NCBI GenBank assembly: GCA_017427415.1
Contig: JAFRSU010000016.1
Span: forward strand, 1-64,000
Reading direction: 5' to 3'
DNA: 64,000 bases
DNA from: Lachnospiraceae bacterium
Lineage (GTDB): Bacteria > Bacillota > Clostridia > Lachnospirales > Lachnospiraceae
The position numbers were made by a program, and so were the translations under genes. Positions 6,521 through 15,945 of the stretch are shown here, one piece after another (positions within the stretch are counted from its first letter, which is position 1; each line of letters opens with the position of its first letter). Under the pieces are notes generated by a model. It saw only the letters and a program-made list of their open reading frames with translations, was not told the origin of the DNA and did no database searches.

Positions 6521-7909
6521 ATGAGAGGCAGTCACAGACATGCTAATATAAATATAGCTTATATGTGCTTTGATGTACTGTTTGGGATTCTGGCATATAT
6601 TATCGCTTCAATTATAGATGACGGAACGAGCTTCAGCAATGTAGATTATCTATTGGTATGCGCAAGCTCGATATTACTTATTATAGTATTTAACAAAAAC
6701 AGAAGACTTTATGATACCACATTGTTTTTTTACATAGACAGATGGCTTACATATCTTACAAAGTCTTTTATATCCGCAAATCTTTTTGTTACAGTTCTTG
6801 CGTTTTATGTAGGGCATTGCGGAGTGGCGAAAAAGTTTTATATCATATTCCTTATATGTGAGTACATTCTTTTACTCGCAAGTGCGTTTTTTACAAGATG
6901 GGTGCTCAGAAGGACAAAGGTATATGCTGTAAGGACTTTACTGGTAGGTACTAAGGCGGATTATGAAAAGGTTATCCGTTTCTTAAGGCATAACAGTATG
7001 AGCGCGGAGGTAATAGGATATATATCTGAGACGTCGGCATATCCTGAGGGAGATGACACTCCGTTCCTCGGGACTATAGATGATCTGGAGGAGGTAGTTC
7101 ATAAAAATTCCATAGATCAGGTATTCTTCATGCAGCACAGGAAAAAACCTGTCAGTCTGGAAAAGCATGTCGAGCTTTGTATGGAACTGGGTCTCGTAGC
7201 CCGTGTATTGGTACATCCTTATCGTATAGGTCGTGCGCATTCCGTTATATGCAGCATAGGTACTTATCCTGCTGTAACTTATCATAATGTAGTATTAAAT
7301 GTATATGCTAAGGCAGCTAAGAGGGTATTTGATGTCGTTTTCAGTATAGTCGGCATAATAGTTTTCGCTATACCGATGCTGATCACAGCCATAGCGATAA
7401 AGCTTGACTCTAAGGGGCCTGTTATATTTAAGCAGACCAGAGTGGGACTTAACGGCAGACACTTTAAGATGTTTAAATTCCGAAGTATGGTGAAGGATGC
7501 CGAGGCAAAAAAGAAAGAACTGATGGATAAGAATAAAGTGTCTGGCGGTCTTATGTTTAAGATGGATGATGACCCGAGAATCACAAAGGTTGGCAAATTC
7601 ATCCGTAAGACATCCATAGATGAGTTGCCACAGTTCTTTAATGTACTGTTCGGTACGATGAGCCTGGTAGGAACCCGTCCGCCTACAGTGGATGAGGTAG
7701 CTAAGTATGATACAAGACATTGGAGAAGACTGTCGGTAAAGCCCGGTATCACCGGTATGTGGCAGACCAGCGGAAGAAGCGAGATAACTGATTTTGAAGA
7801 GGTGGTAGCATTAGATAAAGAATATATAGATAACTGGAGTATGTGGCTGGATATTAAAATATTGTTTAAGACAGTAGTTCAGGTGTTTGCCCGAAAAGGG
7901 GCATGCTGA
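6521..7909 (+). CDS. Polyprenyl-phosphate sugar-1-phosphate transferase (initiating enzyme)
   Basis: A 462-residue membrane enzyme that loads the first sugar phosphate onto undecaprenyl phosphate to start exopolysaccharide repeat-unit synthesis. The N-terminal half has about four hydrophobic segments (about 10-135) and then a Rossmann-like domain (VRTLLVGTK). The C-terminal half from AAKRVFDVV (about 265) is a complete Bac_transf domain: GPVIFKQTRVG, FKMFKFRSM, DPRITKVGKFIRKTSIDELPQ in part, SLVGTRPP and KPGITGMWQ, ending YIDNWS and a last amphipathic stretch. It is the first gene of a long plus-strand run. A Shine-Dalgarno-like GGTAGGGTG precedes the ATG. The sugar is unknown; this family commonly transfers hexose, Gal or Glc phosphate. 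Confidence 0.93.
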   Translation: MRGSHRHANINIAYMCFDVLFGILAYIIASIIDDGTSFSNVDYLLVCASSILLIIVFNKNRRLYDTTLFFYIDRWLTYLTKSFISANLFVTVLAFYVGHCGVAKKFYIIFLICEYILLLASAFFTRWVLRRTKVYAVRTLLVGTKADYEKVIRFLRHNSMSAEVIGYISETSAYPEGDDTPFLGTIDDLEEVVHKNSIDQVFFMQHRKKPVSLEKHVELCMELGLVARVLVHPYRIGRAHSVICSIGTYPAVTYHNVVLNVYAKAAKRVFDVVFSIVGIIVFAIPMLITAIAIKLDSKGPVIFKQTRVGLNGRHFKMFKFRSMVKDAEAKKKELMDKNKVSGGLMFKMDDDPRITKVGKFIRKTSIDELPQFFNVLFGTMSLVGTRPPTVDEVAKYDTRHWRRLSVKPGITGMWQTSGRSEITDFEEVVALDKEYIDNWSMWLDIKILFKTVVQVFARKGAC

Positions 7910-7948
7910 GCCTGGTATTTGAATTTTTGAAGGATTTAACAAAAGCTT

Positions 7949-8974
7949 ATGAGTGATGTAACAATTAGTGTTATTATGCCTGTGTTTAATGCTGAAAAGC
8001 ACTTAAAGACAAGTATCGAATCTGTGTTGCAGCAATCTTATGCAGATTTTGAATTGATTATAGTTGATGATGGCAGTTCTGATTCTTCTGCGGAAATCTG
8101 CAATGAGTATGCCGTATCAGATAAGAGAATACGGGTTATCCATCAGGATAATTCGGGAGTGAGTAAAGCCAGGAATGTCGGGATACAGGCTTCTAAAGGG
8201 AAATATATCCTGTTCCTTGATTCGGATGATAAAATGGATACGAATCTTATGGAAGATAACCTGAAGATTATTGAAAAGCTTAACCCGGATGTTCTGATCT
8301 TTAATTTTAGGTATGTTTTTTCAGACCGTTGTGAAGATAACCGTTTCAAACAGGACGAGTTGTTTTTTGGTGATAATAAAAAGTTTTTTGAGGAAAGACT
8401 GGAAGCTGTTGTAGAGAGTGAACTGATGAATGCACCGTGGAATAAAATAATCCGCAGTGATCTGATAAAGAAAAACAATATCCTTTTTGATGAAAGATAT
8501 TCAATTTTAGAGGATGCGATGTTTTCGGTATCGGCATGTACATATGCTAAAACAATCTGTGTTAACAGCGACATATATCATAGTTACTATATCTGGGAGA
8601 CTGGTTCCCTAAGGACAAAATGGACTGACAGCAGATTTTTGGCCATTAAAGAGCTTTATAAACTCGAAAAAAGATATTGTAGCAGATTTGAGAACAACAA
8701 AAAACAAATGCAGCTCTTTGGAAGGATATTCAGCAAATCGATATTTGTATATATGCAGCTTGTTTCAGTGACTGCTGAGCTGACTTTCAAAAAGAGAAAA
8801 GAGTTTTTAAAGGCAGTATGCAACGATAATAAAGTACGACAGATATTTCTGAATAAGAGTTTTTATCCGAATTCAGGAGTCAATAAGGGCGCGATCCGTT
8901 TGTGCGTTAAGATGAAAATGACTTTTATGATAATTATTTTATACAGGATAAAAAATTTTTTCAGGCGGAAATAG
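7949..8974 (+). CDS. GT2 glycosyltransferase
   Basis: A 341-residue inverting family 2 transferase. The N-terminal GT-A fold is clear: ISVIMPVFNAEKHL, LIIVDDGSSDSS, NSGVSKARNVG and the metal-binding LDSDDKM near 90-96, followed by a conserved NAPWNKI region around 150. The C-terminal third is basic and hydrophobic, typical of cytoplasmic enzymes that touch the membrane. It would add one sugar to the lipid-linked repeat unit. Donor and acceptor cannot be read from the sequence. Confidence 0.9.
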   Translation: MSDVTISVIMPVFNAEKHLKTSIESVLQQSYADFELIIVDDGSSDSSAEICNEYAVSDKRIRVIHQDNSGVSKARNVGIQASKGKYILFLDSDDKMDTNLMEDNLKIIEKLNPDVLIFNFRYVFSDRCEDNRFKQDELFFGDNKKFFEERLEAVVESELMNAPWNKIIRSDLIKKNNILFDERYSILEDAMFSVSACTYAKTICVNSDIYHSYYIWETGSLRTKWTDSRFLAIKELYKLEKRYCSRFENNKKQMQLFGRIFSKSIFVYMQLVSVTAELTFKKRKEFLKAVCNDNKVRQIFLNKSFYPNSGVNKGAIRLCVKMKMTFMIIILYRIKNFFRRK

Positions 8975-9008
8975 AAATATAAATGTTATTAATGTCAGGA
9001 GAACAATA

Positions 9009-10013
9009 ATGGTTGATTCGAAAGTCAGTGTTATAGTTCCGGTATATAATACTGAAAAATATCTTCGAAAATGTCTGGATTCTCTTGTAAACCAGACTCT
9101 TGACGGAGTAGAGATAGTGATTGTAAACGATGGTTCGAAAGACTCCTCTCCGCAGATTATAACTGAATACATGAAAGAATATCCTGACAGATTTGTATAT
9201 GCATCGCAGGAAAACAGCGGACAGGCAGTAGCCAGAAATAAAGCTTTAAAGATGTGTACCGGTGAATATATCGGTTTTTTGGATTCCGATGATTTCGTCC
9301 GTACGGATATGTTTGAACGCATGTATAATGCAGCTGTGAATGAAGATGCCGATTATGTGGCTTGTGGATATACGGATATAACTTATGATGAAGCCGGAAA
9401 CGAGATAGAACTGGAACATTACGTACATTCAAAACTTGCATATAAGACCAAAGATATGTTTTTCGGAGCACTTGCATCTCCGTTCCTTCATTTATATAAG
9501 AAAGAAGTGCTTACAGAATCCGGAGCGGATTTTCCGGAGGGGGTGGTATATGAGGATACGGCATTTTATCTGAATATCATACCTTATATTAAAAAGCTTG
9601 CGGTAATAGATGAACCATTGGCTTTCAGGGTAAGACGCAGCAACTCTACCATGTCAACATTTAAAGCCGCTAAGGTAAGACAGATTTTCAGAGTGCTTGA
9701 TTATTCGATAGATTACTATAAGAAAAAAGGGTTTTATAAAGAATATAAAAAGGAATTGGAGTATTTCTGTGTAAGAGTATTGCTCTGCAGTTCTATGCAG
9801 CGTATCTGTAAGGTTGAAAACAGCAAGGAAAGAAAAGCTCTGCGTAACGAAACGCTTGAGTATCTTAACCGTAATTTTCCTGACAGAAAGTCTAATGGAT
9901 ATTTCAAGGGCGGTTTTCAGCATTTATATATGAAGACTTTTAACAAAGTGACAGCACCATTTTATGCATGGCTGTTAAGGATAAAAGGACGCAGGGAAAG
10001 AGAGTATATCTGA
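9009..10013 (+). CDS. GT2 glycosyltransferase
   Basis: A 334-residue family 2 transferase: VSVIVPVYNTEKYL, IVIVNDGSKDSS, NSGQAVARNKAL and FLDSDDFV (DxD-type site near 95). A YEDTAFY motif in the middle is common in this subgroup. AGGAGAA precedes the ATG. The stop codon TGA overlaps the ATG of the next gene by one base, so the two are translationally coupled. Confidence 0.9.
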   Translation: MVDSKVSVIVPVYNTEKYLRKCLDSLVNQTLDGVEIVIVNDGSKDSSPQIITEYMKEYPDRFVYASQENSGQAVARNKALKMCTGEYIGFLDSDDFVRTDMFERMYNAAVNEDADYVACGYTDITYDEAGNEIELEHYVHSKLAYKTKDMFFGALASPFLHLYKKEVLTESGADFPEGVVYEDTAFYLNIIPYIKKLAVIDEPLAFRVRRSNSTMSTFKAAKVRQIFRVLDYSIDYYKKKGFYKEYKKELEYFCVRVLLCSSMQRICKVENSKERKALRNETLEYLNRNFPDRKSNGYFKGGFQHLYMKTFNKVTAPFYAWLLRIKGRREREYI

Positions 10014-10957
10014 TGGATAAGGTAAAAATCTCCGTAGTTATTGCATCTTATAATGGGGCAGAATATCTGGTCGAGCAGCTTGAATCGATCCGTACCCAGA
10101 CTTTACCTCCGGATGAGCTTATTATATGTGATGACCGCTCAAAGGATAATACGGTAGAAGTGGCTGAAACATATATTAAAGAGCATAAACTTGAAGGTTC
10201 ATGGCGGATAACTGTCAATGAGCAGAATATGGGTTATGCTGATAATTTTGATCATGCCGCAAAGCAGGCTACAGGCGACTTGATATTTTTCTCTGATCAG
10301 GATGATGTCTGGAATCTGGATAAAATTGAAATTATGACTAAAATAATGGCGGAACATCCTGAATGCAAGGTGCTCTGTACCGATTATGTGCCCTGGTATA
10401 CAGGTGAAAATGCTCCTCAGGCACCTAAGAGTGTCATGGACAGAATGCCGGATAACGGGGCATTGGAAACAGTCAGATTAAAGAAAAAAAGCGTATATAT
10501 CGGAGCGCTTGGATGTTGTATGTGCGTAAGACGTGAGTTTTACACGGATATCTGTTCTTACCGCTTCTCCGGATGGGCGCAGGATGACCGCATGTGGAAG
10601 ATGGCGCAGTGTGAACCCGGAGGCTGTCTGATATTACACAGAAACCTTATAAAACACAGGATTCACGGAAATAATACTTCTACATACGGGAAGTATCATA
10701 CTGTGGAGCGAAGGGTTAAGCTTTTCAGCGAGATGCTGGAAGCGGAAAAACAGATGCTTAAATATCTTGAAGATAAAAAAGCGGATAAAAAAGATATTAA
10801 ACTGATCAATAAGCATATATCAATGATGGGAAAGAGGATTGACCTGATAAAGAACAGGAAACTGTTGAAAACAGTTCCTTTGATCGGGTATCTTTCATAT
10901 TATGAGAGAAAAAAATCATATCTGGTAGAGATATATATGGTCCTTAAGTCTAAGTAA
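10013..10957 (+). CDS. GT2 glycosyltransferase, rhamnosyltransferase-like
   Basis: A 314-residue family 2 transferase with the pattern ASYNGAEYL, ELIICDDRSKDNT, NEQNMGYADNF and FSDQDDVW (catalytic metal site near 100-106), which is typical of the rhamnosyltransferase-like subgroup. A WAQDDRMW motif follows near 190. I start at the ATG at 10013, which overlaps the stop of the preceding gene; the frame upstream of it lies inside that gene. The true donor sugar is not established, since no dTDP-rhamnose genes are in the window. Confidence 0.9.
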   Translation: MDKVKISVVIASYNGAEYLVEQLESIRTQTLPPDELIICDDRSKDNTVEVAETYIKEHKLEGSWRITVNEQNMGYADNFDHAAKQATGDLIFFSDQDDVWNLDKIEIMTKIMAEHPECKVLCTDYVPWYTGENAPQAPKSVMDRMPDNGALETVRLKKKSVYIGALGCCMCVRREFYTDICSYRFSGWAQDDRMWKMAQCEPGGCLILHRNLIKHRIHGNNTSTYGKYHTVERRVKLFSEMLEAEKQMLKYLEDKKADKKDIKLINKHISMMGKRIDLIKNRKLLKTVPLIGYLSYYERKKSYLVEIYMVLKSK

Positions 10958-11075
10958 AAGGGATAAAATGAGTTTGATGCAAATATAGAGATAATATAAA
11001 CAGTTTATAGATATTGTATAGGGTATTATTTTGGAATCTATCGTGTCAACAGTTTTTTAAACGAGGAGGGATGGT

Positions 11076-12968
11076 ATGAATTCAGAAAAAAAGATGAAAG
11101 TCCTTTGCACAATTCTATTAAGCATATTTTTAGTGATTTCGGGAGTGTTTATTGCCAGTAAATGTGCATTTACAGGGGAGGAGCCTGCCCTGGCGGATTC
11201 CGATACAGAAGCAACGTATAATGAGAATGAAGTTGTTTTACCGGTTTCTCAAAAGCAGATATCAATATCTGAAATAGAAGATAATATGTTCGTTCAGGGA
11301 GAATATGATCTGAAAGTTATTCCGGACAAATATAATACCGGTTGTCACGGCGATTTATATAAAGTAAACGGTGACAAAGAATTGAATGGCATCACGACGG
11401 CATATAGCGGAGGCAGTCTTATTTTAGATTTTTATTATAGAAATCAGACAGCATCCGAAGATATTGTTTTGGAAAACTATGATTTTTCTGACTATCCGAT
11501 AGCAATATATCATGAGGACAAAATAAAAAACAGAAAGATAAAGATTATTTTCAATAATTGTAAGTTTTCGTGTTTTAGCAACGGAAGACCGAAATCGGAT
11601 GTTTTTTTATATGAGTTTAATGATTGTTCGTTTACAGGATTTCATGGTTCTAACGCATCTTTCAATCGATGCAGGTTTGGAGGTTCTTATAATGACGGAT
11701 TAACTCCTTTTAGCAATATTACGGTAAAAGATAGTTATTTTGCAGATTTTACTTCCGATGACTCTAAAGGCAGCGGACTCCATTCTGACGGAACGCAGAT
11801 GTACGGCTATTCGGATTCTATGGTTAAAAATGTTTTGTTTTCAAACTGCAGATTTGAAGTACCGGCTGTACAGAGTACTACAAGTACTTCGAGTGTAAAT
11901 GCATGTATTATGTTACAGTTGGAATACAATGACGGAGATAATATAAATTTTGAGGATTGTATTCTGAATGGTGGCGGATATACGATTTATGCCTGGACCA
12001 AGTTTGACAATCTGAAGCTGACTAACGTAAACTTTAAAAATATCAGGGTTGGTGATGCAAAGCTTTATGGTAATATATATCCTAAAATAGGTGAAAATGT
12101 TGTATTTAAGGATGTAACGGATCAAGATGCGTTGTATGTATCTTCAGTTTGGAACGATGGATCGAAAATACATGTTATCGTCAGCAATGATACGGATGAA
12201 GAGCGTATCTTGAGGGTGGTTTCCGGAACTGTGGTTACTGAGTATGTGATAAAACCATGCTTGGGCGGATCTAAGCTCAGATATGAGAATTTTGACACCC
12301 CGTTTGAAGAATTTCCTTTTGATATAGATATCAGTATTGATTCAAAAGCGGATTATGTTGTTTGTTTTGATGTAACCGATGGCAACGAAAAACAGATCAG
12401 ATATGTTTCTTTTAATGAAAACCGGACCTACTACAGAGAAAATATGAATATTATACCTGAAACAATAGGTTCTGTATCAGAGGTAGAGGATCTGAGCAGC
12501 AGTGTAGAAGAGTATCTGATCCAAGGGGAATGCGGAAAGGATATTTCATATTATCTTGACAGCGCAGGAGTGCTTAAAATCGAGGGAAAGGGAATCATGA
12601 ATAATTATGACAGTATACACCCGGCTCCCTGGATGGAATATTCGGAAAAAGTGGTTTCGTTAGAAATCTCTGATGGTATTACCCAAATTGGTTCTCAGGC
12701 TTTTAGAAATCTGAAAAATATTAAAAAAGTGACAATACCCAAGACAGTAACCCGTATCAATTCAAATGCATTTATCGGGTGCGGATTGTTGAGCGAAATA
12801 ACTTTGTATTCGGGATTAACTTCGATAGATAAATATGTTTTCCATGGAACAGGATTGGTTAAGTGTACATTCTATGGCAGTGAAACAGAATGGAACGCTA
12901 TCAATATTAAGGATTATAATAACCCGTTGCTTTCATGTAAGAAGACTTTTGCAGGAAATCAGGGTTGA
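11076..12968 (+). CDS. Membrane-anchored beta-helix protein with C-terminal BspA-type LRR
   Basis: A 630-residue exported protein. Residues about 8-30 form a signal anchor followed by an acidic linker. The middle (about 110-350) has repeated short beta-strand units with Asn, Asp and Gly turns (NCKFSCF, NRCRFGG, NCRFEV, EDCILNG), resembling a right-handed beta-helix. The last 130 residues contain BspA-type leucine-rich repeats (ITQIGSQAFRNLKN, VTRINSNAFIGCG, LTSIDKYVFHGTG). GAGGAGG precedes the ATG and 118 bases separate it from the preceding gene, a larger gap than elsewhere in the operon. It may bind or edit the polymer at the surface, as beta-helix proteins often act on polysaccharides, but no catalytic residues are evident. 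The function is an inference. Confidence 0.6.
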   Translation: MNSEKKMKVLCTILLSIFLVISGVFIASKCAFTGEEPALADSDTEATYNENEVVLPVSQKQISISEIEDNMFVQGEYDLKVIPDKYNTGCHGDLYKVNGDKELNGITTAYSGGSLILDFYYRNQTASEDIVLENYDFSDYPIAIYHEDKIKNRKIKIIFNNCKFSCFSNGRPKSDVFLYEFNDCSFTGFHGSNASFNRCRFGGSYNDGLTPFSNITVKDSYFADFTSDDSKGSGLHSDGTQMYGYSDSMVKNVLFSNCRFEVPAVQSTTSTSSVNACIMLQLEYNDGDNINFEDCILNGGGYTIYAWTKFDNLKLTNVNFKNIRVGDAKLYGNIYPKIGENVVFKDVTDQDALYVSSVWNDGSKIHVIVSNDTDEERILRVVSGTVVTEYVIKPCLGGSKLRYENFDTPFEEFPFDIDISIDSKADYVVCFDVTDGNEKQIRYVSFNENRTYYRENMNIIPETIGSVSEVEDLSSSVEEYLIQGECGKDISYYLDSAGVLKIEGKGIMNNYDSIHPAPWMEYSEKVVSLEISDGITQIGSQAFRNLKNIKKVTIPKTVTRINSNAFIGCGLLSEITLYSGLTSIDKYVFHGTGLVKCTFYGSETEWNAINIKDYNNPLLSCKKTFAGNQG

Positions 12969-13031
12969 TTATTGTAAAGGGTTATGATAGTATAAATTTT
13001 CTGAATAAACAAGAATCAGGAGCAGAATTTG

Positions 13032-13826
13032 ATGAATAAAGAAATATTAAATCTATATGAGATTGAAGACCAGTTATTATTTGCCGCCATTGATAAAATT
13101 ACGGTAGAGGTGATAAACAAAAAGAAAACAGCGGGGGCTCAGGTTATTGCTCTTACAGCCTGTTCGCCACTGGCAGGAACGACATCTACTTCGATAAGTC
13201 TTGCTATAGCTATGGCGGCTACATCAAGAAGAACTGTTCTTGTTGATTGTGATGTCAGAAAATCCGAACTATACAAGAAACTGAACGATAAAGCCGGAAG
13301 AGGTTTGGCGGATTACGTTTCTGCAAGAAATGATATGACGGTTTCTGTTGAGGATGTGCTTTATCCTACGAACGTGGATGACCTGTTTTATATTCCATGT
13401 GGGAGAACGGAAGGAAACGCGACCCGAATTCTGTGTTCGGAAAGAGTGGATGAATTACTTGGAGTGTTAAAAGCTTCATATGATTGCATCATTTTCGACT
13501 GCCCTTCTGTAAGCGTGGTTCCAGATGCACGTATTATGTTTAATAAAGTTGACGGTATAATCGTTGTCGCAGCATTGGGAGAAACAAAACGTTCTCAGAT
13601 AAATGACATGAGACAGTTGATGGCAACATATAAAGATCAGTATTATGGAATGATAGTAAACAAGATTCCCCACGACATATATAGGAAAAATGTCAAAAAT
13701 GCAGATTATTACTTAAAAGACAAAAACGGTAAACAGAGATTTGCAAAAAATAAAAAGTATAAGCTTCGAAAGACGGAATACGGTATCGAAGCAGAGACTA
13801 TATATGATACAGGAAGTAAAAATTGA
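13032..13826 (+). CDS. CpsD/BY-kinase homologue with degenerate P-loop
   Basis: A 264-residue protein of the MinD/CpsD fold. Walker A-prime (TVLVDCDVRKSEL, about 73-85) and Walker B (CIIFDCPSV) are intact, but the Walker A segment reads SPLAGTTSTS, where active bacterial tyrosine kinases have GxGKS/T, so the nucleotide-binding Lys is missing. The C-terminus is Lys-rich with a few Tyr (DYYLK, KKYKL, TEYGI), less dense than the usual tyrosine cluster. In active systems this kinase partners the Wzz-like membrane protein, encoded two genes downstream, to control polymer length. Here it may be a structural partner without kinase activity. Start chosen at the ATG 13032 with AGGAG upstream, not the TTG one codon earlier. 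Confidence 0.8.
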   Translation: MNKEILNLYEIEDQLLFAAIDKITVEVINKKKTAGAQVIALTACSPLAGTTSTSISLAIAMAATSRRTVLVDCDVRKSELYKKLNDKAGRGLADYVSARNDMTVSVEDVLYPTNVDDLFYIPCGRTEGNATRILCSERVDELLGVLKASYDCIIFDCPSVSVVPDARIMFNKVDGIIVVAALGETKRSQINDMRQLMATYKDQYYGMIVNKIPHDIYRKNVKNADYYLKDKNGKQRFAKNKKYKLRKTEYGIEAETIYDTGSKN

Positions 13827-13842
13827 AAGAGAGGAAAAGAAA

Positions 13843-14748
13843 ATGAGAAAAAGAATAAAAACTCTGTCAAGTCTGCTTCTTGTACTTGTTGTTTTGCTGT
13901 TTAATGCTGCAATTCCTGCATGGGCGGATGAAACTATTGAATATGAACCTTTTGTTGTGGTTTCTTCATACAAGGTTTCAGATGATATAATAATACCGGG
14001 AAAACAATTTGTACTGACTATTGAGGTGGAAAATACCGATAAAAAGGTTGCTACAAGAGGATTGCTTATGACTATCAGTTTCCCTGATGGTATAAGTACT
14101 GCTTATGGTTCATCTAATCAGATTTATATAGATAGTCTTAAAGCAGGGGAAAAGAGAGAAATTGAAGTGCAGATGTTTGCTTCTCAGTATTACAATCGTT
14201 CTACAGTACCTTTTGGAATCACTTTTATTTCGGAAATAAGGACAAACAGTGCTACGGTATATGCATCCGTACAGCTTGACAGGAGTTTGTTTAAAGTTGT
14301 TTCCCAATCAATACCGGAAGAGGCGGGAGCCGGGGATAAGATTGCTGCATCACTTTCTTTCAAATCGCTGCTGGAAGAAAAATTGAGTAATGTTGTGCTT
14401 TATGTTTATGTTGATTCTGACAGTAAACCGGTTGCTTCAGCAAATATCGGTAATATTACGACAGGAGCATCCAAAACTCAGAATATGACGTTCTTTATTA
14501 ATGAAAAAGGACGCCATACACTTAAGTTTGAGTTGTCATACAGTAATTCTGAAGGTATATTTTCAACTGCGGAGTTATATTCAGGGAAAATACAGATTGG
14601 CGAGCAATCAGAGGATAGTAATCTACCGGAAAGTGATATACAGGAAACATCTATATCGGACCGTGACAAAATGATAATCGGCGGATGTCTTGGATTGTCA
14701 TTGCTGTTAGGTGTCGGGATTGTAATAATAGCAAAAAAATATAACTAA
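13843..14748 (+). CDS. Secreted, C-terminally anchored protein with CARDB-like domains
   Basis: A 301-residue protein with a signal peptide (about 1-28, cleavage probably after PAWA), an extracellular beta-rich region that looks like two CARDB/NEW3-type beta-sandwich repeats (GKQFVLTIEVENTDKKVATRGL and a similar second unit in part), an acidic Ser-rich linker, and one C-terminal membrane helix (MIIGGCLGLSLLLGVGIVII) followed by KKYN. The start at 13843 is preceded by GAGAGG; the longer frame from 13741 would overlap the preceding gene. It lies between the BY-kinase homologue and the Wzz-like gene and may help export or surface retention of the polymer. The exact role is unknown. Confidence 0.65.
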   Translation: MRKRIKTLSSLLLVLVVLLFNAAIPAWADETIEYEPFVVVSSYKVSDDIIIPGKQFVLTIEVENTDKKVATRGLLMTISFPDGISTAYGSSNQIYIDSLKAGEKREIEVQMFASQYYNRSTVPFGITFISEIRTNSATVYASVQLDRSLFKVVSQSIPEEAGAGDKIAASLSFKSLLEEKLSNVVLYVYVDSDSKPVASANIGNITTGASKTQNMTFFINEKGRHTLKFELSYSNSEGIFSTAELYSGKIQIGEQSEDSNLPESDIQETSISDRDKMIIGGCLGLSLLLGVGIVIIAKKYN

Positions 14749-14758
14749 GGAGCTCTAA

Positions 14759-15478
14759 ATGAATACGGATATAAAAGAAATGGAAATAACAGATTATAAT
14801 ATTCTCCGAAATATCGTTTCTGCTCTTTACAGAACGTGGAAGATGAAGTGGATAATAGTTTTTGCGACTATTATCGGAGGACTTCTGGCAGTTGCGTTTT
14901 TAAAATATAAAGGCGATAAATACTCATATTATTCAAACGCTGCTATTTACAGTGCGGTATACGGATCTTATTCGGAAACAACAAGCGGAGTAACACTAAT
15001 GAACACTTATTCAAGCGTACTTGGAACAAGCCGTGTTTGTGAGCGTGCCGCCGCTGAGATAGATGATTCGAGGGTTACAGCAAATTATCTGATGAATTTG
15101 GTGGCTTCCGGTGCAGTAACACTCGGAGGAACGAGCAGAGAATCCAAGAATTACGGTTATCGTCTTGTAATGCAGACGATGCTGGATGATCCGGAAAATG
15201 TTGTTGAGATCACTAATGCCATGGCTGATGCGTACGTTTCTGAGATAAACGATCTGTTGGGTGCGGATAACCTTCAGGTATTTGAGAGGGCCACTAATGT
15301 GGGAATGATAAAATCCGGTTCAAATTATCTGATAGTTATAATATTGGCTGCAGCCGGTTTCTTCCTTTCTGCAGGGATTATATTTGTTAAGGAATTCTTT
15401 TCTTCAAAAGTATATATAGTTTCACAGTGTGAAAGTGATAAGAGTATGATTTTGGGTTTATTACCTTATTCAAAATGA
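14759..15478 (+). CDS. Wzz/CapA-type chain-length determinant
   Basis: A 239-residue protein with two membrane helices, one near 37-57 (KWIIVFATIIGGLLAVAF) and one near 188-210 (NYLIVIILAAAGFFLSAGII), and an extracytoplasmic part between them. This is the topology of polysaccharide co-polymerases of the Gram-positive type, which partner a separate BY-kinase. AAGGAG precedes the ATG. The loop is short compared with Gram-negative Wzz. It probably sets polymer chain length with the Wzy-like protein encoded at 17249. Confidence 0.8.
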   Translation: MNTDIKEMEITDYNILRNIVSALYRTWKMKWIIVFATIIGGLLAVAFLKYKGDKYSYYSNAAIYSAVYGSYSETTSGVTLMNTYSSVLGTSRVCERAAAEIDDSRVTANYLMNLVASGAVTLGGTSRESKNYGYRLVMQTMLDDPENVVEITNAMADAYVSEINDLLGADNLQVFERATNVGMIKSGSNYLIVIILAAAGFFLSAGIIFVKEFFSSKVYIVSQCESDKSMILGLLPYSK

Positions 15479-15489
15479 GGCGTCTATAA

Positions 15490-15945
15490 ATGAAGTTATT
15501 ATTTGCCGCATCTTCAGGCGGACATTTTGAGCAGATAATGATGCTAAAGCCCCTGATGAAGAAGTATGACAGTGTACTGCTTACGGAAAAAACAGAGTAT
15601 GGCATGGGTGATAACGGGGTAAGGACAATATATGTCCCGCAGATAAACCGTAAAGGGATAACATTTATCCCAAAGCTGATAGCCAATGCAGTTAGAGCCA
15701 TAAAGATATATCATAAAGAAAAACCTGATATTATGATTACGACAGGGGTGCTTGCCATAGTACCTCTGGCTCTTATTGTTAAGCTTCATCGTAGAAAACT
15801 GGTATATATAGAGTCGTTTGCGAAGGTTACTTCCAAGACTTTGAGCGGAAAGCTTTTATATAAGTTTGCCGATCAGTTTTATGTACAGTGGGAGTCCATG
15901 CTGAAGCTCTATCCGAAGGCTATATACAAAGGTGGTATATACTGA
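15490..15945 (+). CDS. Alg14/PssD-like glycosyltransferase subunit
   Basis: A 151-residue protein starting MKLLFAASSGGHFEQIMML, the membrane-anchoring half of a split GT28-like glycosyltransferase (Alg14/EpsE/PssD family). The hydrophobic stretch ITTGVLAIVPLALIVKL (about 82-98) and the following IESFAKV are typical. It recruits the catalytic partner, encoded immediately downstream with a one-base overlap (TGATG). Together they would transfer a sugar, often Gal, GlcA or GlcNAc, onto the growing lipid-linked chain. Confidence 0.88.
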   Translation: MKLLFAASSGGHFEQIMMLKPLMKKYDSVLLTEKTEYGMGDNGVRTIYVPQINRKGITFIPKLIANAVRAIKIYHKEKPDIMITTGVLAIVPLALIVKLHRRKLVYIESFAKVTSKTLSGKLLYKFADQFYVQWESMLKLYPKAIYKGGIY

